This document shows positions 35,681 through 44,774 of a stretch of DNA of 64,000 nt, piece by piece; the first letter of the stretch is position 1; every line of letters starts with the position of its first letter. Origin of the DNA: Avena insularis (Eukaryota > Streptophyta > Magnoliopsida > Poales > Poaceae); contig CM042696.1 of assembly GCA_023614405.1 (NCBI GenBank), forward strand, positions 337,705,211-337,769,210, written 5' to 3'. The translations under genes were made by a program, and so were the position numbers. Below the pieces are notes generated by a model. The model saw only the letters and a list, made by a program, of their open reading frames with translations. It was not told the DNA's origin and did no database searches.

Positions 35681-37115
35681 TGATGACCCACAAGTATAGG
35701 GGGTGTATCGCAGTATTTTCGAGGGAAGTGAAACCCAATTTATTGATTTGACACAAGGGGAGCCAAAGAATATTTATCAGCCTTAACAACTGAGTCGTCA
35801 ATTCAGCTGCACCTGGAAAACAATCTTGCTCACAGTAGTTTATCAGTAGCAACAGTTTTGTAGTAGGAATAGCAAAGTAACAGCAGTAGTAAAACAAAGA
35901 CAGCAGTAACAATAGCGATGAAATGGGATTCGAAAAGCGGTATGCATAGGGATGGATGGACGGGCGTTGCATGGACAAGACAATCCACATAGCAATCAGA
36001 ACATAGGGAAATTGCAGATAAATAAGATAAAGCATCCAAGTACTAGATAATCATAGGCATGTGTTCCATATATAGTCATACGTGCTCGCAATGAGAACTT
36101 GCACAACATCTTTTGTCCTGCCAGCCCGTTTGCAGCGAGGCCTCTAGGGAACTACTGGCAATTAAGGTGCTTTTTTTTAATAGAGCACCGGAGCAAAGCA
36201 TTAACACTCCATGAACACACATGATCCTCACATCAAAGCCATTCCCTTCCGGTTATCCCGATTTCTGTCACTTCGGGGCCATAGGTTCCGGACAACAACG
36301 TGTGTATACAACTTGCAGATAAGACCAAAAACAATACTATCATAATGAATCAATAACATGTTCAGATCTGAAATCATGGCACTCGGGCCCTAGTGACAAG
36401 CATTAAGCACAACAAGTCGCAACAAAGTCATAAAGCACTAATAAAAGATACTAGGCACCATGCCCTAACAATCTGATGCCATTACATGAACGATCTCATC
36501 CAATCCCTACCATCCCCATAGCCTGCAGCGAGGGATTACTCACTCATAGATGGGGGAAACATGGATGGTCGATGGAGATGATGGTGGAGATCAATGGAGA
36601 TGGCTCCGGGGGCACTTCCCTGTCCCGGCAGGGTGCCGGAACAGAGACTTTCTGTCCCCCGAATCTCCCCTTCGGTGGTGGCGGCGCTGCGGAACTTTTT
36701 CTGGAAAAACGCCGAACGCCCCGAGTTTTTAGGTCAGAAGGCTTCTTATAGGCGAAGAGGGAGATCGAGGGGGTGCCTAGGGCCACCACACCATGCCCTG
36801 GCGCGGCCAGGCCTAGCTCGCGCCTAGGGGGGGTGTGGCCAGCCCCTAGCCCTCCTCCGTCTCGTATTCTGGCTCCTGGAGTCTTCTGGAAAAATAGGCA
36901 CTTTGGCTTTTGTCCCGTCCAATTCCGAGAATATTCATTTTCTGACTTTCCTGGAACCAAAAACAGCAGAACAGGTACCGGCAATCGTGGCTCTTGTTAA
37001 TAGGTTAGTCCAAGAAATCATATGAAAAGTACTCCAAAGTGTGGACAAAACACAAGAAAGTGGATAAAACCAAGCATGGAACATCAAAAATTATAGATAC
37101 ATTTGCAATGTATCA
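35681..37115 (-). mobile_element. Athila-type solo LTR
   Basis: 1435 bp, TGATGACCCACAAGT...TTGCAATGTATCA on the plus strand, flanked by a perfect TSD CTGAC (35676-35680 and 37116-37120). On the minus strand it begins TGATACATTGCAAATGTATC, like the LTRs at 44775 and 50586, and stays alignable though diverged. No internal sequence remains, so it arose by recombination between two LTRs. A minus-strand TATA-like sequence (cgcctataagaag) lies near 36745-36757. Confidence 0.92.
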
Positions 37116-38002
37116 CTGACAGGTTCAGGATGTGTATGATGGGAGAATTGAGAGTATTTCTTGGTTTTGAGATCAAGCAAGTGAGAGGAGGAACATTCTT
37201 CAACCAAGCCAAGTATACTCAAGATATGCTCAAATGATTCAACACGAAAGACCTAAATGGAGCTCCCACTCCCATGGCAACAAAGACTCATCTTGAACTA
37301 AACCCAAATGGTAAAGATGTGGATCAAAAGGTATACCGGTCCATGATTGGCTCTTTGCTTTACCTTTGTGCATCTAGACCCGATATTGTGTTGAGTGTAC
37401 GAGTGTGTGCAAGCTATCAAGTGTCTCCTAAAGAAAGCCATTTGATGGCAGTCAAGAGAATCTTTTGATATTTGGTTCATACCCCAAACTATGGTATTTG
37501 GTATCCTAGGGGCTCAACTTTCTCTCTTTGTGGGTACACGGATTCGGATTGGGCTGGTGACAAGGATGATAGGAAATCAACCTCCGGGGCTTGCCAATTC
37601 CTTGGGAGGTCCTTGGTGTGTTGGTCTTCTAAGAAGCAAAATTGTATATCTCTTTCCACCGCCAAAGCCGAGTATGTGGCAGCTGCTAGTGCTTGTACAC
37701 AATTGCTATGGACGAGGCAAACTTTAAAGGAATACGGTGTCCATTGTGACAAAGTGCCTCTTCTATGTGACAATGAAAGTGCTATCAAGATTGCATATAA
37801 CCCAGTGGATCATACAAGGACAAAGCATATTGAGATTCGTCATCACTTCATTAGAGATCATGTTGCTCGAGGTGATATTGAGCTATCCTATGTATCAACC
37901 AAAGACCAACTTGCCGACATTTTCACGAAGCCACTTGATGAAGCAAGGTTTTTTTATTTGAGGAATGAACTAAATATCGTAGATTCTAGAAGCTTGACTT
38001 GA
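37116..38002 (+). pseudogene. pol: Element A RT thumb and RNase H
   Basis: Picks up MTD-RF across the solo [23 protein letters not shown] and [20 protein letters not shown] are the RT/RNase H connection. RNase H has CGYTDSDWAGDKDDRKSTSG, LSTAKAEYVAAASACTQLLW and LLCDNESAIKIAYNPVDHTR, ending TKPLDEARFFYLRNELNIVD with TGA at 38000-38002. In-frame TGA codons occur at the end of MLK (37234-37236 region) and at 37466-37468. The second sits at the position where B also has TGA. Confidence 0.88.
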
Positions 38003-38425
38003 TCACCTTGCATTCTCACCTATATCTTGACTCTTATTTGGTTTAGGTGCAGGCATGGAGATAGGGGGAGTGTGGTTCTAATACATTGGACTATCCCTCC
38101 CCCCATAATGCCAACATTAAGAAATTCAATTCTCTTAATATCATTTAGTGATATGTGAGCTTCATTGATGAGTAGTGGCAATGAACCCAAGGATAATTCT
38201 TCGCGGTGTCATGCCACAATCTCTTACATGGTGGCCTCGGCCACCGCCCTCTTCACATTTGAAGAGTTGGTTCTTGACTTGTGTGGTTTGGATCTTAATT
38301 TGCCATCTTTTGACTATCTATGGTTTTTTGGTTGTTCACAGTACATCTTCAGAATACCAGGCCTATACTCATCCCTAAACATGCTCCTCTTGCCACACAT
38401 TTGTCCAACTTTTGTACCTGGAGTT
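38003..38425 (+). other. Element A spacer between pol and accessory ORF
   Basis: No convincing ORF. Parts are conserved with B, notably a 16-bp inverted repeat GGTGGCC-TC-GGCCACC (38230-38245) and the following CGCCCTCTTC and gagttggttct. Conservation without coding suggests an RNA or DNA signal. Confidence 0.6.
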
Positions 38426-38765
38426 TTCTGGTCGTGGGGGGCGGAATGTCCACACTGTACCGACCGGAGAGTCCGGCAAGGCCAGACACTCCGCTTGATA
38501 CAGCCCGAACACTCCGGCCGGGCCAGACACTCCCACTAATTTCGCCCGGACAGTCCGACCCCAACGGTTTCAGCCCTGTAAAGGGGGGCGGGGAGAAGTG
38601 GACGGTTCAGTCCTCCTTCTTCCCCCCGACTCTCTTCTCTCCACAGCCCGCTGCCCCTGACGAGGATCTCCACCGGGAGGGCCTCTCCACCCCGGATTCG
38701 ACCGTTGCCGCCGGCAATTATCGCCCCTTTGCCGGTGGGACCTGTTCCCCTCCGGTGAAGACTCC
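38426..38765 (+). promoter_or_regulatory. Promoter-like module and leader of the accessory ORF in A
   Basis: Variants of the LTR palindrome (accggagagtccgg, cccggacagtccg) are clustered at 38445-38560, followed by AACGGTTTC (38563-38571) and a weak TATA-like TGTAAAGG (38577-38584). A CT-rich leader (ctctcttctctccacag, about 38630-38646) precedes the ATG at 38766 in good context (ccATGG). The order palindromes, AACGG, TATA mirrors U3 of the LTR. Promoter activity is inferred. Confidence 0.45.
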
Positions 38766-40346
38766 ATGGATGCTGGTAGCTCCCGTCCTCGTCGCTCTAG
38801 GGCCGCTCAGAATGCCCGTCCTCGCCGGTACTGTGATGAAGAGAGTGAGGTTCATATGGATCCATCCATGGTCAGGAAGGCTGCTCGTGACCGTGTTTTA
38901 GCAAAGCAGAAGAAGGTCAGAAAACTAAAGAGGGATGAAGCCAAGCGCATGAAATTTGAGTCTTTGACCACTTTGGCAAATTTGGGCATCGAAGAGTTTG
39001 TGGAGATGCGTGTCTAGCAATTTTATTCTCTGCAGTGCAGTTCTCAGGATGAACTCTTCTGGAGGAATGAGCAGGCACTACTCTTCTCTGAGGTGTTTTC
39101 TGCTTTCAGGACTCCTGTGTGCCCCATGCAGTGGTTGGGTATTCTGAAGCTCCAGGCCCATAGGTACTTTGAGGATGCTCTCTGGGTGACGGAGAAGATG
39201 GGACTGCACACCATCTTTCAAAGAAGAGAAGATTACAACATTGAGTTGGTCCAGCAGTTCTATGCCACGGTGGTTTTTGGGGACACTCCTGATATTCCCC
39301 TTGAGTGGATCTTTGGCACTACTAGATGTCGTTCCAGCATGGCTCAGTTTGCCCATCTCCTTGGTGTTCCTTTCAACCCCAATGCTCACAGTGGTCACCG
39401 GATGCATGTGCATGGTTAGGCGTATGACAAACAGCTGTTGGCTCCAATCTACTCTCAGAATGGTGTGGTTGGTCAAACCACCAATATCAAGCTCATTTAC
39501 AACATCTTGCTCTGCATGTTTCGCCACACTCTCACTCCCAAGGCGGGCAACAAGGATGAGATGCGGGGTGCTGAGATCAATCTTATGGCCCATGCCCACT
39601 CCGTGTATGTTCACGGTCTAGCTCACTCAGGTGGTGCCATAGATGTCATGGACTTCATCTATTAGGATATGTACAAGTGCATCACTGACAAGAAGTGTCC
39701 TCTATTTGCTCCATATGTGATGAAGCTCATTGTTGCTCAGGCTCCAGTCACTCCACTGCTCTACACTGACCTTGTTGCACACCTCCCTGCCAAGCTACGG
39801 AGGAAGGGTGCCCCCACCTCCTAGGCACCTCGTGGCTACCCCCCTGCTTAGGATATTTTTGAGGATGATGGGATAGATGCCTCTGATAGTGGTGATGGTT
39901 CTGTGGAGGTTCCGTAGGCTATGACCCGTGGCCCTCGCATGAAGCATGCCAACAATGCATATCGCTTCACCACCTGCAAGGAGGAAGTGCACAAGAAGGT
40001 GAAGAAGGCCTCCTGGTGGAAGAAGCTTCTTCTGTGCCAGAACATTGACATTCGCCATGGTTAGTACGATGCATGCAAGGCGAACAGGAACATGATGAAG
40101 GAGCTCAAGCGGATCAACCAGCCCATGGATGTTGATCCTTCTCAGCAGCAGGCGTCTGATGGCACACTCTCCTATGGTCACTGGAGTCAGGGACGTGTGG
40201 ATTGGTCCATGTTTGAGGATGTATCTTCTTCTTCTTGCCCTCATGGCCAGAGCTCTACTCAGGAGGATCAGGATGATGAGGATGGTGATGAGGACGAGGA
40301 CGAGGATGAGGAGGAGGAGGATGACGATGACGATTACAGTGGCTAG
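38766..40346 (+). pseudogene. Element A accessory (env-position) ORF with seven internal UAG codons
   Basis: One frame of 527 codons from ATG 38766 to TAG 40344-40346 with no frameshift, TAA or TGA, interrupted by TAG at 39015, 39417, 39663, 39822, 39849, 39915 and 40062. The N-terminus is basic (MVRKAARDRVLAKQKKVRKL). The core has EKMGLHTIFQRREDYNIELV, QQFYATVVFGDTPDIPLEWI and AGNKDEMRGAEINLMAHAHS. The C-terminus is highly acidic (DEDGDEDEDEDEEEEDDDDD). There is no signal peptide or clear membrane helix, so an envelope role has no sequence support. The FYA..V/IPLEWI pattern recalls retroelement-associated 'plant transposon protein' ORFs. B carries a diverged homologue. Position matches the third ORF of Sireviruses. 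Confidence 0.7.
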
Positions 40347-40833
40347 AGTTGGCCTTGGGACGCTTTAGTTGTGCTCTTTTCCCTTTTTGGCATCTCGATG
40401 CCAAAAGGGGGAGAAGTAGCCCCTTTATTAGGTTACTACCAGGGATTTGCATGGGTACACGAGCTTCACGTCATTTCGATTTGCCTCTTTGAAGCTTCGT
40501 GTCTTTATCCTACTTGTTGAGTACTATGTTGTGTTGAACTCTGTGTTGTGTGTTGTGACATGCTTACCCGGTTGTGTTAAATGACTATGTTATATCTATG
40601 CCTAGCTTATTGATCTAGTTGTTTTTTATATATCATGTCATATCTTGTTAGCTAAAAAATCTAGAGAGGATGTAATCTTATGGTGTGTGATCTTGTATTC
40701 AAATGCAAAGAAAAAATTGGTCACACATCTAGGGGGAGCCTCGCTATATTTTGTATATCTCCACTTGTGAACATTTATAGCTATCACTTTTGCAAATCCT
40801 GGGGTTGTCATCAAACACCAAAAAGGGGGAGAT
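40347..40833 (+). other. Element A 3' region with hairpin, second purine tract and PPT
   Basis: Just after the accessory ORF is a perfect inverted repeat TTTTGGCATC-TC-GATGCCAAAA (40385-40406) running into AAAAGGGGGAGAAG (40403-40416). The authentic PPT (AAAAAGGGGGAGAT, 40820-40833) abuts the 3' LTR. Element B has both, in the same places. Between them there is no ORF of note. Confidence 0.75.
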
Positions 40834-42012
40834 TGAAAGGGCATTTATGCCCTTACTATTATTTTGATGTTTGGTGACAACACTTGGATAAGTTGAATCA
40901 TCTGTTAAATGTTTCAGGAGATTCCAGCTTCCCCTATGTATGTTGCAATAAAGGAAAAGGAGCCCCTAGGATCTAGTCTGTGCAAGGGACTTGCCTCAGC
41001 CGGACTGTCCGGCTGATCCATGCCAGAGTGTCCGGCCAGGCCGGACTGTCCAGTGGGATTCGCCCGGACTGTCCACCCATGAGAAGTGGGAAACTTCTCT
41101 AGGCACTCAGAATAGGTTTTCAGACACTCCCCGGACACTTACCGGATTCTGGACGGAAACTTGGCTAGGCTGGAGTGTCCGGCTGGTCTCACCCGGAGTG
41201 TCCGGCTGGGCCGGACTGTCCGGCTGGTGCTAGCCGGACTGTCCGGGGTAAGTGCCTCCCAACGGCTCCATTTCCAGGGGGCCTATATAAAGGCCCTTTC
41301 TTCTACCTTAGAAGCTGCTCGTCCACCCCAAGAACTCCAGCACTATTTGAGCCACCAAATCCACAAGATCTCCTCACTCAACCATCCAAAGTCATTGATC
41401 TTTGGAGAATCGAAGGAGGAGGCCTTGATCTACATCTTCACCAAGAGAGATCTTCATTTCCCCCTCATTCACTTGAGGGCCCCTTGCTCTAGTGTTTCAT
41501 TAGAAACCCTAGCTTGTGATTTGGTTCTTACTAGCTTGTCGTTGATTGTTTGATAACTAGCTTGTACTTGGGAGCCTCCAATTAAGTTGTGGATGTGTGC
41601 CCTGCACTTGTTGTAAAGGTGTCGGCTTCCACCTCGAAGGTTGTCGTATAGTGGAATAGGTGAATCGAACCCATTGGGGTGAGGTTCATCAGAGAACAAG
41701 GGAGGCCTCTCATGGCGTTGGTGGTTTGAAACCACCCCTCTCCAAACATAGACGTACTTGCCCTCAAAAGGAAGGAACTATGGGAAACAAATCCTTGTGT
41801 CTCCGTGTGCTCCACTTTGGTTACTTCTATCCTTTACCGCACTTTACTTATCTAGTTATTGCTTAGTTTGTGCTTGTTTGTCATATAGGTAAATTCACCA
41901 TAGTTGCATAATCTAGAGAATTTACCTTTCATGTCAAACCCTAAACTGAAAAGGAGTAAAATTTGAAGTAGCACCTATTCACCCCCCTCTAGGTGCCCAT
42001 ACGATCCTTTCA
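40834..42012 (+). mobile_element. 3' LTR of element A
   Basis: 1179 bp, TGAAAGGGCATTT...ACGATCCTTTCA. It retains the longer palindrome array: perfect GCCGGACTGTCCGGC at 40999-41013 and 41210-41224, and a 14/15 match at 41233-41247. TATA (CTATATAAA) at 41283-41291. TSD ACCTT follows at 42013. Confidence 0.95.
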
Positions 42013-42522
42013 ACCTTAATTAATGTGCTAACCATTGCCATCGTAATAGGCTGACGGATCATTGAGGCTAGGAAGAATTGGCCATGAGGACTCCTACTCG
42101 GTATATGGGTTGCTTGCCTACTCACTTATAAATAAGAAATATCACTATCACTTATTCCACTTTATCCATTTGGCACTTTCACTATCACCATGAACTGTTT
42201 CTCTCTACGCCTAACTTCTCATCTGCAGGACCTTTAAACACCTTTCGCATCCTTTACTTTTATGTAATTTAATCCTTATTTATTTACTAAGCAAGTTTTC
42301 TCTATATTTTACTCACCAGTCTCCATCGTCAACTTTTGCAGTCAATTCACTCAAGACCGGTGAAACCTTTAGTGCGACAGAAACGCCGCATAAAACACTT
42401 ACCTAGGCTCCTTATCTGGATCGATATAAAAACTGGAATTAATACTTACGTGAAAACATTCTTTGACAAACATGTGCACTTGCATCCATCAAGATATTTT
42501 CTGGCTCCATTGTCGGGGAGCT
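42013..42522 (+). mobile_element. Right half of the old Athila-like LTR and its primer site
   Basis: Continues the LTR interrupted at 12846. It ends CATCCATCA at 42491, then a 10-nt spacer agatattttc and TGGCTCCATTGTC (42502-42514). That is a mutated form of the TGGCGCCGTTGCC primer site seen intact at 46362, with an almost identical spacer there. The internal region is cut off 8 nt later by the LTR of element B. Confidence 0.65.
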
Positions 42523-43832
42523 TGAAATGGATCGTATGGGCACCTAGAGGGGGGGGGTGAATAGGTGCTAATTAAAATTTTAATGCTTTTTCAATTTTAG
42601 GCTTGACACAAAAGGTAAATTCTGTAGATATGCAATTACTAAGAATTTCCCTATATGCAAACCTAACTACTAGCGAGTAAATGCGAGTAAGAGTGAGGAA
42701 CGAGGAAACCATAGTGGAGCACGTGGAGACACATGTTTTGTTTTACCGCAGTTCCTTCCTTGTTAAGGGAAGTACATCTGCATTGGAGGGGTGGGCGGTA
42801 CTAAGACCACCACGCCAGAATAGGACTCACCCTGTTCTCCGATGGATCTCGCCACCAAAGGCCTGATCCATCTTTCCACTATTGGTACCCTTCGAGGCGG
42901 GAACCGATTCCTTTACACAACTAGCAGGGCACAACTCCACAACCGAATTGGAGGCTCCCGTAATGACAACAAGCTGCCACAAGAACAAATGTTATCAATA
43001 TCAAAACACTAGATCTAGATATTAACAAGAAGACTAGATCGAGAAATATCCAAGTGAATGGAGTGGAGGTGAAGCGCTTGATTTGTGATGTCGATGAATG
43101 AAGTCTCCTCCTTCAATTCCCCCAAAGATCGAAGCCTTCAGGTGGTTGAAGTGGAAGATCTTGAATGAGAGCTTTTGCAACTGACCAGAACTTTTTCGAA
43201 TGAATCAAGACATCTGACAGGAGGGGTGATTGGGGCTTTTATACCCCTATCCAAACAGAGCCGTTGGAGAAGTCTGGGGCCGGATTATCTGGCCTAAGTG
43301 AGGGCCGGATTATCCGGCCTGGGAAAACTCCGCCCCAACATCGGATTATCCGGGGGATAATCCGCCCCCAAACAGAAGGTCGTGCCGAGCCACCCCTGGC
43401 AACTTCTCCCGAGGGGCGGATTATCTGGCCCAAGAGAAAGGCCGGATTATCCGTCCAGGGGAAAACTCTGCCCCCAGCCACGGATTGTCTAGGGGATATT
43501 CTGCCCCTAGACAGAAGGTCACACCGATCCTCCCTTGGCAGCTTCTCCCGGGGGCGGATTATCCGACCCAAGAGAAGGCCGGATTATCCGGCCGGGGAAA
43601 ACTCTGCCCCAGCCTCGGATTATCTTGGGGATAATCTTCCCCCAGACAGAAGCTCACACTGCGACCAACTCTGGCCAAGACGGTCAGGCCAGATTATATG
43701 GCCCTTGATAGGGGCGGATTATCCGCCCCCCAACAACATGTTTTCTTACCTGCAACACTTAGCACACATGAGGTACTCCATGGTATTGTTATCTAACACA
43801 CAAAACACTAGAGATCATGAAATGTTCTTTCA
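42523..43832 (-). mobile_element. 3' LTR of element B
   Basis: 1310 bp; on the minus strand TGAAAGAACATTTCATG...GATCCATTTCA. The U5 end (tcgtatgggcacctagaggg on plus) is shared with A. A minus-strand TATA box (GGTATAAAAGCC, plus about 43235-43246) lies just downstream of the CAACGG box (plus 43261-43267). A run of ten G at about 42551-42560 may be unreliable. Confidence 0.9.
43265..43730 (-). promoter_or_regulatory. Palindrome array in U3 of element B
   Basis: At least eleven copies of a GGATTATCC-centred palindrome. Perfect ones are GCCGGATTATCCGGC at 43304-43318 and 43578-43592, and GGGGCGGAT-T-ATCCGCCCC at 43711-43729, where the outer arm bases changed on both sides. It lies upstream of the TATA box, so it is a likely enhancer or protein-binding array. 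Confidence 0.7.
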
Positions 43833-44398
43833 GTCTCCCCCTTTTTGGTGTTAGATGACAATACTAGGATTTGCAAGATAGCTCTAATAAAAACATCATT
43901 TAGAGAATGAAAAAGACTCTCCCTCAATGTGTGCATAATAGAAATTTGCATTTGAATAAAAATGCACACAAGCAGGTACAAGTCTATTTCATTGGAACGG
44001 AATCGACACATAAATGATGGGCTAGCTCAGAAAAAATATCATACCACCGTGAGAGAGGCGTCCTCAATATAGTATAAGAATAGCCAATGTGATAACCATT
44101 ATAAACGCCTTCCACGAGAGATAGATAACCAATATAGCTAATATGATAGATCCATAATCACGAGGGAATAATCCAGGAGATAATTCCAGAGCCACACATT
44201 AACATAGTCTCATACAAAGCAAATCACAAAAAAGAGTTCAACGCTAAATGGGCACAAGCGAGAAAAAGACCAAAACGATAAAGTGCAAATGCTTGCACTA
44301 GACCCATGCAAATCCACGAATACCTAATAGAACTACTTCTCCCCCTTTGGCATCGAAACACCAAAAAGAAAGAAGAGTGATGCTAGCGCCCCAACTGA
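43833..44398 (-). other. Element B PPT and 3' region
   Basis: The minus strand reads AACACCAAAAAGGGGGAGAC directly before the LTR (PPT). A second purine tract, CAAAGGGGGAGAAGTAG, lies at plus 44333-44347, preceded by a weaker version of the inverted repeat found in A. No ORF. Confidence 0.75.
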
Positions 44399-44774
44399 TC
44401 ACTCATAGTCCTCATCGTCTTCCTCGTCCCTGTCCTCGTCCTCATCATCATACTCCTCAGTGTCTTCCCCTTCCTCATCAGCAGGTGTAGTGGACTCCCT
44501 CATCGGGGTAGGAAACAAGTGATGCTCAAGCTCTCCATAGTTGAGTCTAGATGAAGAATTCCACTGAGCATATGGAGTGGGAGCGGTAGGAGTAGGAGGA
44601 GCGTCGGACGCCCCGGACACATGGTGGAGAATGAGATGCTGAGTATGGGAAATCTCGTGGCACTGCTGATACGCCGCATACTACCCCTCGCGAGTGTCCA
44701 CCCCATGCACAAAATTTTCCGCTGGAACCAATTCAGCTGCTTCACCTCACGAGCAATAGGAGGCACTGGGGGTC
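44399..44774 (-). pseudogene. Element B accessory ORF, C-terminal part
   Basis: Reads from the insertion point through VPPIAREVKQLNWFQRKILC, a shift in a G run near 44690, VDTREG, TAG (44681-44683), YAAYQQCHEISHTQHLILHH, then a P/T-rich stretch and an acidic tail (EYDDEDEDRDEEDDEDYE), ending in TGA at 44399-44401. The TAG aligns with the last internal TAG of A (40062-40064). The acidic tail matches A in character rather than sequence. Confidence 0.65.

Larger units (their letters stand above)
12847..42012 (+). mobile_element. Sirevirus-like copia element A with three nested insertions
   Basis: Bounded by LTRs 12847-13943 and 40834-42012, flanked by a perfect 5-bp TSD ACCTT (12842-12846 and 42013-42017). 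It has a tRNA-Met primer site, PPT, and copia domain order gag-PR-INT-RT-RNase H, followed by an accessory ORF between RNase H and the 3' LTR. The extra 3' ORF and the coiled-coil gag extension point to the Sirevirus (SIRE/Maximus) branch. The 29.2-kb span contains insertions at 15119-22812, 24822-33702 and 35681-37120; without them the element is about 11.2 kb. Stops in gag, pol and the accessory ORF and a changed RT active site make it defective. Confidence 0.9.

Noticed and set aside
38766..40346. Calling the accessory ORF an envelope glycoprotein
   Set aside because: No signal peptide, no transmembrane helix, strongly basic N-terminus and acidic C-terminus; only its position resembles Sirevirus env-like ORFs.
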